Below are positions 18,226 to 26,573 of a stretch of DNA of 64,000 nt, in pieces. The notes below the pieces were generated by a model. The model made no database searches. It saw nothing but the letters and a program-made list of their open reading frames with translations, and was not told where the DNA came from. This DNA comes from Streptomyces phaeochromogenes (GTDB lineage: Bacteria > Actinomycetota > Actinomycetes > Streptomycetales > Streptomycetaceae). Position 1 is the stretch's first letter, and every line of letters starts with the position of its first letter. The stretch lies in NCBI RefSeq assembly GCF_001418655.1, contig NZ_LIQZ01000085.1:1-64000 (forward strand), given 5' to 3'. Both the position numbers and the translations under genes were made by a program.

Positions 18226-18825
18226 GTGAACGACGACACCCTGACACTCGGCGTCCTCCTCTTCGAGGACGCCGAGGAACTCGACGTCGCCGGTCCCTGG
18301 GAGGTTCTGGGGTTCTGGGCCGCCCACATCGCGTCGCGTCCGGTCCGGCTCCTGACCGTCGGGCCCCGGACGGGTGTGGTGCGGTGTGCCAAGGGACTCG
18401 GCCTCGTCGCGGACCATGACCTGGCCACGGCGCCGCCGCTCGATCTGATGGTCCATCCCGGAGGGGACGGCACCCGCGCCCTGGCGAAGGACCAGTCGCA
18501 CCTGTCCCGGCTGCGGGAACTGCACCGGCAGGAAACCATCCTGGCGAGCGTGTGCACAGGATCGCTGGTCCTCGCGGCGGCCGGACTGCTGGCGGGCCGA
18601 GCGGCCACCACCCACCGGGGCTACCTCGACAAGCTCGCGAAAATCGACGGCTCGATCGATGTGCGCGCCGGGGAACGGTATGTCGACGACGGCGACATCG
18701 TCACCTCCGCCGGTGTGTCGGCCGGGATCGACATGGCACTGCACCTGGTCTGCCGACTCGACGGGATCGAGGCGAGCGAGCAGACCCGGCAGGGAATCCA
18801 GTACGAAGCGCCCGGAACCCGCTGA
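18226..18825 (+). CDS. DJ-1/PfpI protein, isonitrile hydratase-like (cytosolic)
   Basis: The protein has 199 residues (GTG start). It shows 'ELDVAGPWEVLGFW' at the start (Asp20), 'MVHPGGDGTRAL' and the nucleophile elbow 'ASVCTGSLVLAAAGLLAGRA' with Cys110-Thr111, then 'DIVTSAGVSAGIDMALHLV'. The Asp/Cys-Thr set is that of Pseudomonas isonitrile hydratase (InhA), which converts R-NC to N-formamides; other DJ-1/PfpI subfamilies share the fold. No signal peptide is present. It faces the end of the isonitrile lipopeptide operon, so hydration of intracellular isonitrile is a natural hypothesis. General stress or AraC-linked PfpI functions cannot be excluded. Confidence 0.7.
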   Translation: MNDDTLTLGVLLFEDAEELDVAGPWEVLGFWAAHIASRPVRLLTVGPRTGVVRCAKGLGLVADHDLATAPPLDLMVHPGGDGTRALAKDQSHLSRLRELHRQETILASVCTGSLVLAAAGLLAGRAATTHRGYLDKLAKIDGSIDVRAGERYVDDGDIVTSAGVSAGIDMALHLVCRLDGIEASEQTRQGIQYEAPGTR

Positions 18826-18854
18826 GCCCGAGCCACCCGGCGGGTGTTGGCGTG

Positions 18855-19655
18855 TCACCGGTCGGCGGGCTCGGCCTCCCGATCGGCAGCGAGTGGCTGG
18901 GCCGCGTACGTGACGCGGACGACGCCGTCGGCATGCCGCTCCGTAGCACCCCGTACGCCGAAGACATCGTGCAGGAGGTCCGGTGTGAGGACCTCCAGTA
19001 CGGGTCCTGCCGCGACCACCGCGCCCTCGTGGAGCACGACGAGGTGGTCGCAGAGCCGGGCGGCGAGGTCGAGGTCGTGCAGGACCGCCAGAGTGGTGAT
19101 CCCGGTGCTGCGGATCAGGTCCAGGAGCTCGAACCGTGCGCGGATGTCGAGGTGGTTGGTTACTTCGTCCAGGACCAGGAGCTGCGGCCGCTGGGCGAGG
19201 GCGCGGGCCAGCAGGACGCGTTGGCGTTCGCCGCCGGACAGGGTGGCGTAGTCCCGGTCCACGAAGGGTGCGACGCCGCAGCGGTCGACTGCCTCCGCCA
19301 CGGCCCGGTGGTCCTCGGCGCCGTCGCGGCCCATCAGCCCGTGGTGGGGCGTACGTCCCAGGGCGACGATCTCGGTCACGGTCAAGCCGGTAGTTGTGCC
19401 GGCGTCCTGGAGGACGGCAGCGGTGCGGCGGGCTGCGGTGCGCGGGGACAGCTCCCACACGTCGTCGTCGCCCACCCGGACCACGCCGCCTGCCGGACGC
19501 AGCGAGCGGTAGACCGTGCGGAGCAGGGTGGACTTGCCGCTGCCGTTGGGGCCCACGAGCCCGACGATGTCGCCCTTGGCGGCCTCCAGGTTCACCTCGC
19601 GGAGGATCGGCCTGCGGTCCAGGGTGACGTGGAGCTGGTCGACGGTCAGTTTCAT
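18855..19655 (-). CDS. ABC importer ATPase (FecE/BtuD type)
   Basis: The protein has 266 residues from ATG 19655. Walker A 'GLVGPNGSGKSTLLRTVYRS', Q-loop 'VLQDAGTTTGLTV', signature 'LSGGERQRVLLARALAQ', Walker B 'LLVLDEVTNHLD' and switch His 'TLAVLHDLDLA' are all intact. Its length and motifs are those of iron-siderophore/cobalamin-class importers. It is the last gene of the run binding protein, permease, ATPase directly behind the isonitrile NRPS. It would power uptake of a metal complex, most simply the lipopeptide-copper chelate. Confidence 0.9.
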   Translation of the reverse strand: MKLTVDQLHVTLDRRPILREVNLEAAKGDIVGLVGPNGSGKSTLLRTVYRSLRPAGGVVRVGDDDVWELSPRTAARRTAAVLQDAGTTTGLTVTEIVALGRTPHHGLMGRDGAEDHRAVAEAVDRCGVAPFVDRDYATLSGGERQRVLLARALAQRPQLLVLDEVTNHLDIRARFELLDLIRSTGITTLAVLHDLDLAARLCDHLVVLHEGAVVAAGPVLEVLTPDLLHDVFGVRGATERHADGVVRVTYAAQPLAADREAEPADR

Positions 19656-19703
19656 ACGGTGTCCGGCCCTCGTCGCGGCTTCGGCGGCTTCATACGGTGT
19701 CCA
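19651..19703. repeat. Short direct repeat at the permease/ATPase junction
   Basis: The 14-mer ttcatacggtgtcc occurs at 19651-19664 and again at about 19690-19703. It spans the ATPase start and the permease stop region, suggesting a small tandem duplication between the two genes. No function is apparent. Confidence 0.5.
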
Positions 19704-20709
19704 GACCCTTGTTGCGGCGTAGCAGCCACAGGAAGAAGGGGGCGCCGAGCAGGGCGGTGAGGATGCCCAGTGGCAGTTCGTTGGGGCGGTTGACGGTTCG
19801 GGAGAGCAGGTCGACGAGGACGAGGTAGATGGCACCCAGGAGCGCGGTCAGGGGCAGCAGTCTGCGGTGGTCGGCGCCGGTGGTGAGGCGGACCAGGTGG
19901 GGAATCATCAGGCCGACGAAGCCGACACCGCCGGCGACGGCGATGACGGTGCCGGTGAGCAGCGCGCTGATGACCAGCAGGACGGCGCGCAGCCGGTTGA
20001 CGTCCACGCCGAGCGCGGTGGCGGACTCGTCGCCGGCCAGCAGGGCGTTGAGCCGCCGCCCGAACAGGGTCAGCACGACGGTGCTCGCCAGGACGACGAC
20101 GGTGACGGTGGGCAGTTGGTCCCACTGGGCGCCGGCGACGCTGCCGAGCATCCAGAACATGACGGTCCGCAGTTCGGTGGGCGTCGCCATCAGCTGAACG
20201 AAGCTGGTCATGGACAGCAGGACGTAGCCGACCGCGACTCCGGCCAGCACCAGCCGGGTCGGGGCCAGCCGGCCCCGTCGCTGGCCCAGGGCGAAGACCA
20301 GGGCCCCGGCCGCGAGGGCACCGACGAACGCGGCGCCGGACACGCCGAGACCTGCCAGGCCGCCGAGCGCGGCGCCACCGAGTGTGATGACGAGCACGGC
20401 GCCCAGCGAGGCGCCGTAGGAGAAGCCGAGGACGATCGGGTCGGCGAGCGGGTTGGAGACCAGGGTCTGGAGTACCGCCCCCGCGACGGCCAGTCCTGCG
20501 CCGACCAGTGCGGCCAGGGCGACGCGGGGCGCCCTGAAGGTCCACACGATCTGGTCCAGCGCCGGATCTTTGGTCGCTCCCCGGCCGGTGAGGTGGTGGA
20601 GGAGGATTCCCCACACGTCGGCCACCGGGATGTTGACCGCGCCGATACTCACCGCCACCACCATGACGGCGACCAGGACAACCAGCAGGCCGACGACTGC
20701 GAGCGGCAC
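19690..20709 (-). CDS. FecCD/BtuC-type ABC importer permease
   Basis: This permease has about 339 residues with roughly ten hydrophobic segments from residue 8 onward. Family signatures are 'FRAPRVALAALVGAGLAVAG', 'LQTLVSNPLADPIVLGFSYG', 'AVAGGVGFVGLMIPHLVRL' and 'NELPLGILTALLGAPFFLWL'. GTG 20709 is chosen, just after the binding-protein stop; the longer open frame overlaps that gene and is a shadow. One permease gene implies a homodimer, as in BtuC. It sits between the binding protein and ATPase genes. Confidence 0.85.
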   Translation of the reverse strand: MPLAVVGLLVVLVAVMVVAVSIGAVNIPVADVWGILLHHLTGRGATKDPALDQIVWTFRAPRVALAALVGAGLAVAGAVLQTLVSNPLADPIVLGFSYGASLGAVLVITLGGAALGGLAGLGVSGAAFVGALAAGALVFALGQRRGRLAPTRLVLAGVAVGYVLLSMTSFVQLMATPTELRTVMFWMLGSVAGAQWDQLPTVTVVVLASTVVLTLFGRRLNALLAGDESATALGVDVNRLRAVLLVISALLTGTVIAVAGGVGFVGLMIPHLVRLTTGADHRRLLPLTALLGAIYLVLVDLLSRTVNRPNELPLGILTALLGAPFFLWLLRRNKGLDTV

Positions 20710-20732
20710 CCGCAGGCGGCCGGAGACCTGGT

Positions 20733-21776
20733 TCAGAACTTGTCGGGGTGCAGCATCTTGGCGATCTTCTCGACGGCCAGGTCGTTGCTCGGGCCGAGGT
20801 ACATCGAGTCCGACACGGCCACGTACTTGTCGTTCTTCGCGGCCGGCCACTGGGGGAACTCCTTCAGCAGTTTCTTGGCGTAGGCCGCCGGGTTCGGGTC
20901 GTTGTAGCCGATGACGACCAGCGCGTCGACGTCGGTGGCGGCCACCTTCTCCTTGCTCAGGTCGGCGAAGGAGGTCTTGGAGGCGTTCTCGAAGGCGTTG
21001 CTGCCGCCGGCCTTGGCGAGGATGTCGTTGTAGATGCCCTTGGCGACGACCGAGCTGAAGTCGTTGCCTCCCATGGTCATGTTGGAGAACAGGACCATGA
21101 CCTTCGGCTGCTTCTCGCCCTTCACCTTGGCGGAGACGCCGGCGATGTTCTTCTCCGACGTGGTGATCAGCTTCTCGGCGCGGTCGCTGACGTTGAAGAC
21201 CTTGCCCATGTCGCGCAGCAGCGTGTAGCTGTCGGCGATGGTCATCTTTGAGGTGTCCTGGTCGCAGCCCTGCGGGGAGACGTAGGTGCCCGCGCCGACC
21301 CCCTTGAGCTGCTCGCGGGTGGCGAAGCCGTTCTTCTCGTCGAAGCCGTAGGAGGTCGTGGACAGCACCAGGTCGGGGCGCAGCCCGATCATCGCCTCGC
21401 GCGGGATGTCGTAGGCGTCGTTGAGCTTGACGTCGCCGTTGGGCAGGGCCTTGATGGCCTTGGCGCGGCCCGCCACCTCGGACATCCCGTAGCTTTGCTG
21501 GTTGGCGACGATGCGGTCGCCGAGGCCGAGGGCGAGCAGCGTGGAGACCTCCGCGACCGAAGCTCCGTTCATGGTGACCACGCGACTGGGCGCCTTGGTG
21601 AACTTCTCCGGCACTCCGCAGTTGTCGAGGGTGACCGGGTAGCCGGACTTCGCGGCAGCCGCGGCCGCGTTGTCGCCTGTGTCGTCGGCCTTGTCGGTCG
21701 AGGAGTCGGCGCATGCCGCGGTGACCAGACAGAGGGCGCCGGCCAGGGCTATGGCAACCGGCCGTTTCTTCGACAT
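20733..21776 (-). CDS. Fe3+-siderophore-class binding lipoprotein
   Basis: The 347-residue protein starts at ATG 21776 with AAGGAG 6 nt upstream. It has a lipoprotein signal 'MSKKRPVAIALAGALCLVTAAC' with the lipobox Cys at residue 21-22, then a PeripBP_2 fold: 'VVTMNGASVAEVSTLLALGL', 'EAMIGLRPDLVLSTTSYGFD', 'NIAGVSAKVKGEKQPKVMVL', 'DALVVIGYNDPNPAAYAKKL'. This class binds ferric siderophores, B12 or heme. In this context it probably captures the metal-isonitrile complex, as proposed for chalkophore SF2768 uptake. Confidence 0.85.
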   Translation of the reverse strand: MSKKRPVAIALAGALCLVTAACADSSTDKADDTGDNAAAAAAKSGYPVTLDNCGVPEKFTKAPSRVVTMNGASVAEVSTLLALGLGDRIVANQQSYGMSEVAGRAKAIKALPNGDVKLNDAYDIPREAMIGLRPDLVLSTTSYGFDEKNGFATREQLKGVGAGTYVSPQGCDQDTSKMTIADSYTLLRDMGKVFNVSDRAEKLITTSEKNIAGVSAKVKGEKQPKVMVLFSNMTMGGNDFSSVVAKGIYNDILAKAGGSNAFENASKTSFADLSKEKVAATDVDALVVIGYNDPNPAAYAKKLLKEFPQWPAAKNDKYVAVSDSMYLGPSNDLAVEKIAKMLHPDKF

Positions 21777-21866
21777 GCTGGCTCCTTGCTGCGGGGTGTT
21801 CATGAGGTGACGGGTTCTGCTGCAGTAGTCGGGGGGTGGGGCCCGGAAGTTCCCGGCGAGATCCAA

Positions 21867-24800
21867 CTACTTTGCGGGCATTGCCGGATGGCCCTGTTTT
21901 CCCGCTGGGGCGGGCAGCGTTCCAGTGGCGACGCAGTGGTCGAGGTAGCGAAAGACGAGATCGTGGTCGACGGGCGGGCAGGTGATACCGCTGCCGTGCA
22001 GTCCGGTCAAGACGTTGTCGGCGCGGACCCGCCCCAGGCGCAGTTCGGGCCCGGTCGCCTCATCGGTGTCCGCGTCCCAGGAGTCGAAGAAGGCGAGCGT
22101 GGTCGCCGCCGCTCCGGAGGTGCTGGACGAGCGCGGCAGCTCGGCCCGCCACTGGGCCAGCGGCATGCGGCGCAGCGGGTAGCCGTACTCCTCCAGCCAG
22201 TCGTAGACGTCGCTCAGCCGCACCGGGGTGGTGGCGTGGTTGAAGACTGTTGCGGTTGGCGGGCGTTGTCCGAGGCAGAGGTGGACAAGTGCCTGGGCGA
22301 CGTGGTCGACCGGTGTCCAGGTCTCCTCCTCGAACAGGTCGGGGACGATGCCCGCGGGCACGCCCGCGCGCAGCACGCTCCAAAGGAAGTCCCGCTCGTT
22401 CACGTAACCGGTGGCAGACGGGCCGACGATTCGTCCGAGGCGGTGCACGGTGACCGGCAGGCCCCGCTCGGCGGCCTGTTCCAGCAGGCGCTCGGCGGCC
22501 CACTTCGACTGCTGGTAGCCGTACCGCAGTCCGATGTGGGGCGGGAGGAACGCCTCCGGGACCTCAGGTGCAAGGCCGATCGGTGGGGCGACGGAGAGGG
22601 TCGAGACGAAGTGCAGGGGCGTCGAGCGCACGGCCGCCATGCGCAAGAGGTCCCTGGTGGACTCGGTGTTGGCGGCGCGGAGGGTGGCGTACTCGCGCAT
22701 GATGCTGACCGTCGCGCCGTTGTGGACGATCGCGCCGCAGGTGCGCGCGAGTTCGGCGAAGAGCGCCTCATCCAGGCCGAGGCGGGGGCGGGCGAGGTCT
22801 GCGGGAACCGCCGTGATGCGTTTTCGCGCCACGTCCGAGAGGTGGATCTGGTGGATTTCCAGGGACTGATGGATGCGGGCGGCAGCCTCTGCGGGACTCG
22901 GGGCCCTGACGGTGCAGACGACCTCCGCGTCGGTGCTCGTGAGGAGTTCGGCCAGCAGGTGCACGCCCACGAAGCCGGTGGCGCCGGTGAGCAGGACCCG
23001 GTCCGGTGTGTCGGCCGCCCGGGGATGACCGCCGCCTGGGTGGATGTCCGGATCGAGGACGGCGTCGGCGAGCAGAGCCGGCGGAAGGCCGGAACCGGCC
23101 GCCCGCAGCTGGACTTGGCCCTGAGCCTGCTGCTCCTGCTGCTTCAGGAACCTCGCCAGTTCGGCGGGCGTCGGGTGCTGGAAGAGCCAGGCGACCTTCA
23201 CGTCACGGCGCAGTTCGACGCCCAGGCGGTTGGCCACCTGGATGACCTGGAGCGACTGGGCGCCCAGGTCGAAGACGTCGTCCCGCGCGGAGACGGCTGC
23301 CACGGCGAGCACTTGCTGCCAGACGGCGGTGATGGTGCGCTCCAGCGTGCTGTCGTGCGCCGCTGTCTCGGCACCGTGATCCGGCACCTGTGCGTCGGGA
23401 TCCGGCATGTGTACGTCGGGGGCCATCGCGGCCAGCGCGTTCCTGTCGATCTTTCCCGCGCTCGTCCGGGGCAGGCGGTCCGGGAACTCGACTGCCGACG
23501 GGATCATCGCGGCAGGCAGTGCCGCCCGGAGGTGGTCCCTGATCAGGGCCACGGCCGGGGCAGCCCCGTCCGGGACGACGTGTGCGACCAGGCGCCGAGT
23601 CCCGTCCGCCAGCAGCTGTCCCACGACGGCGGCGTCGCGGACTCCCGGGTGGGCCAGGAGGGCGCTCTCGACCTCGGCAGGGTGCACGCGATGACCGCTG
23701 ATCTTGAACTCGGTGTCCGACCGGCCCAGATAGCGCAACTGCCCGTCGTCGCCGATCCGTACGAGGTCGCCGGTGCGGTAGGCACGGGGCGCTCCGGGCA
23801 GCGCGTGGAGAGGGGCGAAACGGGCGGCGTCCGGTGGGCGGTCTCCCCGGTAGCCGACGGCCAGGTTGTCGCCCAGGAGGTGGAGTTCGCCGTCCACGAC
23901 CGCGGCGCGGGTGCCGGGGAGCGGCAGTCCGATGGGGACGTCTCCCGGGGCGAGGGAGGGGTCGTGGAGGTCGGCGACGGTGGCGACGACGGTGGCCTCG
24001 GTCGGGCCGTAGGTGTTCAGCAGCCGGACGGATGTGCCGACGGCCTTGCGCCAGCGGTCGACCCGCTCGGGGAGGGCCGCCTCTCCGCCGATGACGACGG
24101 TGTGTACCTCGGCGGGCAGGGCGGCGGCACCGGTCGAGATCGCGTAGGACAGTTCGTGCCAGTAGGCCGTGGGCAGGTCGAGGAAGGTGATCCGCAGCCG
24201 CGCGCAGGCGTCCAGGAACCCGGAGACCGAGTCGGTCATGTCGTCGCTACGGACGACGAGCGTGGCGCCCGCGCAGAGGGTGAGGAAGACCTCCTCGACG
24301 CTGGTGTCGAAGTGCAGAGCGGCGAACTGCACGACACGGTCCCCATGGTGGAGGCCGTAGCGGTGGGTGGCCCCGGCGACGAAGTGCGCGAGGGCGCGGT
24401 GGCCGATCTCGACGCCCTTGGGGCGTCCTGTGGAGCCCGAGGTGTGGATGACGTAGGCGAGGTCCTCCGGTGTCGGTGCCGTCGGTGTCGGTGCCGTCTG
24501 GCGGGCCGCTTCTTCGGACTCGGGTTCCGGCTGGTCGAGTTGCAGAACGGGCCGGTCCCCGAAGTCGTCGGCGTGGGCGCTGGTCGTCAGGACGAGTGCG
24601 GGGCGGGCATCTTCCAGCAGCTCCGCCCTGCGGGCCCGCGGCGCGGCCGGGTCGAGTGGGCAGTAGGCGGCACCGGAGAGCAGGATGCCGAGGATGGTGG
24701 TGATCGCGTCGATGCCTCGGGGCAGGGCGACGGCCACCAGGTCGCCGCGGCCGATCCGACGGGCGGCCAGTCGGCGGGCTAGATCACGTGCCGAGCCGAA

Positions 24801-26279
24801 GAGCTGCGCGTACGTGATGCTGCGTCCATCGTGCTCGACGGCGACGGATCCGCCGCGCCGGGCGTCGTGTTCGGCGATCAGGCCGAGGACCGGGCGCACG
24901 GGGCCGGGCGGCGGCCCTCCGTCCAGGACGGTGGCGGCCTCGCGCGCCCGCAGCTCACCGAGCGCCCGGTCGGGCGCGGCGACGGCCTCCCTGAGCAGGT
25001 GGAGCAGTCCCTCCTGGAGCGCGGCGACGTCCGCCTCGTCGTAGAGGTCGGGGTTGACGTCCACGGCGATGCGCAGGCCCGCGCCCTCGGAACGGTCGTA
25101 GACATTGACGGACAGGTCGTCGACTGGGCCCGCGGAGACGTTGTGGACCGTGCTGCGGTGTCCGGCGAACCGCAGGTCGTACTCGAAGGGCATGATGTTG
25201 ACGCCCGGCCCGGACAGCCGGCGCTGTCCTCCGACGAGTCTGAGGTCGCGCCGCAGTTGTTCGTAGCGGTAGCGCTGGTGCGGCAGGCCGGCGCGCAGTT
25301 CGCGGGAGATCCTTACCGCGAGGTCCCGCAGACTGTCCGACGCGGTGACCGTCACGCGCAGGGGCAGGATGTTGCGCACCATGCAGGGAACGCGGAGCGA
25401 GACCGAGCCGAGGCGCCCCATCGCCGGCAGGCTCAGAACAATCTCCGGGGCGCCGGTCGCCTGGTGCAGCTGGGCCGCCGTCACCGCCAGCAGGACCTCC
25501 GACCAGGTGATCTTGAGGTCGCGGGCGACGGCACGCAGGGTCTCCGTCTGTGCCGATCCGAGGTCCACCACCCGTCGGTGGAAGGTGCGCGCGGGCAGGG
25601 CCGTACGGCCGGCGGGTGTCGCCACGGCCGGCCGGTCCGCGAACCGGTCCGCCCAGTAGTCGCGGTCCTTGGCGAAACGGGCCGACTCCCGGTAGGCGCG
25701 TTCCTCGTCCCGCACCGAGGCCAGGGTGCCGAAGCCGCTGTCCGCCACCGTCTGGCCCACCGTCAGGGCCGTGTAGACCTCGGCGACCCGGCGGGCGACC
25801 AGCGACAGGCCGAAGCCGTCGAGGGCGATGTGGTGCACACGGTGGTACCAGAGGTACTGCGCCGGTGCGATCCGCAGCAGGGCGTGACCAAAGACGTGCC
25901 CGTGCGCGAGGTCGACGGGGCGGGCCATGTCCTGGTCCATCCAGGCCAGGGCCGCCACGTGCGGGTCGGGCTCGGCGGTGAGGTCTGCCGTGTGCAGGTG
26001 CCACTCCCCGGCAGGGGCATCCGTCTGCCAGGGCCGCCCCTTCTCGTCGACGACGAATGCGACGTTGAGGGCTTCCGTTTCCGCGACCACACGGTGCACG
26101 GCCGTGTCGAAGACGGCCGAGTCCACCGGTCCGTCGATGTGCACGTACTCGGCCGTGTTGTAGGCGGGGCTGTCCGGGTCGAGCTGCTGGCCGGTCCAGA
26201 TACCTTCCTGGGCGGCCAGCAACCGTCGCCGGTCGGCTATGTCTCCTATGTCGTTCATGGCGTCGTCATGCGGTGACAT
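21867..26279 (-). CDS. scoA: ScoA-like NRPS, C-A-T-R, reductive release
   Basis: The 1470-residue protein starts at ATG 26279 with GGGGGAG upstream and overlaps the ACP gene by 14 nt. The condensation domain (about 10-430) has the intact motif 'HHIALDG'. The adenylation domain (about 470-960) has 'HTSGSTGRPKG', 'NTYGPTEATVVAT' and 'RTSAGKID'. A carrier domain follows (about 1010-1080) with the less usual 'DLGAQSLQVIQ'. The thioester reductase domain (about 1095-1470) has NAD(P)-binding 'LLTGATGFVGVHLLAELL' and the 'YGYQQSKWAAERLL' Tyr-x3-Lys block. I read the specificity code as D-T-E-D-V-G-T-V-V-K, which fits lysine. Known ScoA condenses two isonitrile acyl units with both amines of lysine and releases the product reductively. 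This length and domain order match. Confidence 0.88.
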   Translation of the reverse strand: MSPHDDAMNDIGDIADRRRLLAAQEGIWTGQQLDPDSPAYNTAEYVHIDGPVDSAVFDTAVHRVVAETEALNVAFVVDEKGRPWQTDAPAGEWHLHTADLTAEPDPHVAALAWMDQDMARPVDLAHGHVFGHALLRIAPAQYLWYHRVHHIALDGFGLSLVARRVAEVYTALTVGQTVADSGFGTLASVRDEERAYRESARFAKDRDYWADRFADRPAVATPAGRTALPARTFHRRVVDLGSAQTETLRAVARDLKITWSEVLLAVTAAQLHQATGAPEIVLSLPAMGRLGSVSLRVPCMVRNILPLRVTVTASDSLRDLAVRISRELRAGLPHQRYRYEQLRRDLRLVGGQRRLSGPGVNIMPFEYDLRFAGHRSTVHNVSAGPVDDLSVNVYDRSEGAGLRIAVDVNPDLYDEADVAALQEGLLHLLREAVAAPDRALGELRAREAATVLDGGPPPGPVRPVLGLIAEHDARRGGSVAVEHDGRSITYAQLFGSARDLARRLAARRIGRGDLVAVALPRGIDAITTILGILLSGAAYCPLDPAAPRARRAELLEDARPALVLTTSAHADDFGDRPVLQLDQPEPESEEAARQTAPTPTAPTPEDLAYVIHTSGSTGRPKGVEIGHRALAHFVAGATHRYGLHHGDRVVQFAALHFDTSVEEVFLTLCAGATLVVRSDDMTDSVSGFLDACARLRITFLDLPTAYWHELSYAISTGAAALPAEVHTVVIGGEAALPERVDRWRKAVGTSVRLLNTYGPTEATVVATVADLHDPSLAPGDVPIGLPLPGTRAAVVDGELHLLGDNLAVGYRGDRPPDAARFAPLHALPGAPRAYRTGDLVRIGDDGQLRYLGRSDTEFKISGHRVHPAEVESALLAHPGVRDAAVVGQLLADGTRRLVAHVVPDGAAPAVALIRDHLRAALPAAMIPSAVEFPDRLPRTSAGKIDRNALAAMAPDVHMPDPDAQVPDHGAETAAHDSTLERTITAVWQQVLAVAAVSARDDVFDLGAQSLQVIQVANRLGVELRRDVKVAWLFQHPTPAELARFLKQQEQQAQGQVQLRAAGSGLPPALLADAVLDPDIHPGGGHPRAADTPDRVLLTGATGFVGVHLLAELLTSTDAEVVCTVRAPSPAEAAARIHQSLEIHQIHLSDVARKRITAVPADLARPRLGLDEALFAELARTCGAIVHNGATVSIMREYATLRAANTESTRDLLRMAAVRSTPLHFVSTLSVAPPIGLAPEVPEAFLPPHIGLRYGYQQSKWAAERLLEQAAERGLPVTVHRLGRIVGPSATGYVNERDFLWSVLRAGVPAGIVPDLFEEETWTPVDHVAQALVHLCLGQRPPTATVFNHATTPVRLSDVYDWLEEYGYPLRRMPLAQWRAELPRSSSTSGAAATTLAFFDSWDADTDEATGPELRLGRVRADNVLTGLHGSGITCPPVDHDLVFRYLDHCVATGTLPAPAGKQGHPAMPAK

Positions 26280-26523
26280 GGCCCGCTCCCCCTTGACGTG
26301 CGGAGAGCAGCTGCCACCACTGGTCGAACGAGGTGCACTCGGCGAGCTCGATGAAGGACACGTCCAGGCCGGTCTCCCGCCACCGTTCGATGAGGGTGAC
26401 GATGCGCAGGGAGTCCAGCCCCGCGTAGAGGGGGTTCTCTTCGAGGTCGACTTCGTCGGGCTGCTGGTACAGGAACTCCGCCAGGTCCGCGCGGAAGCCG
26501 TCCAGCGTGAGGGGAGCAGGCAT
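26266..26523 (-). CDS. scoB: Acyl carrier protein, ScoB-like
   Basis: This is an 85-residue carrier protein with the phosphopantetheine site in 'LYAGLDSLRIVTLI' (Ser38). ATG 26523 lies 50 bp after the ligase stop, and the 3' end overlaps the NRPS start. In INLP pathways ScoB carries the acyl chain through glycine addition and later presents the beta-isocyano acyl group to ScoA. Its position between ligase and NRPS is the canonical one. Confidence 0.85.
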   Translation of the reverse strand: MPAPLTLDGFRADLAEFLYQQPDEVDLEENPLYAGLDSLRIVTLIERWRETGLDVSFIELAECTSFDQWWQLLSARQGGAGHVTA

Positions 26524-26573
26524 GTCGTTCTCTCTCGGTGGCTCGTTGGCTGTCGGTGGCGTGTCGGCGGCGG

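Noticed and set aside
18832..18871. Possible terminator between the DJ-1/PfpI and ABC ATPase genes
   Set aside because: The GAGCCCG/CGGGCTC arms are only 7 bp with a loop over 20 nt that enters the ATPase gene; too weak to list.
19690..21714. 674-codon frame appearing to fuse binding-protein and permease sequence
   Set aside because: Only the last about 340 codons are protein-like (permease). The first half is the out-of-frame reading of the binding protein gene.
21495..24782. 1095-codon plus-strand open frame opposite scoA
   Set aside because: Antisense shadow of the NRPS; Gly/Arg/Val-rich with no motif or ribosome site.
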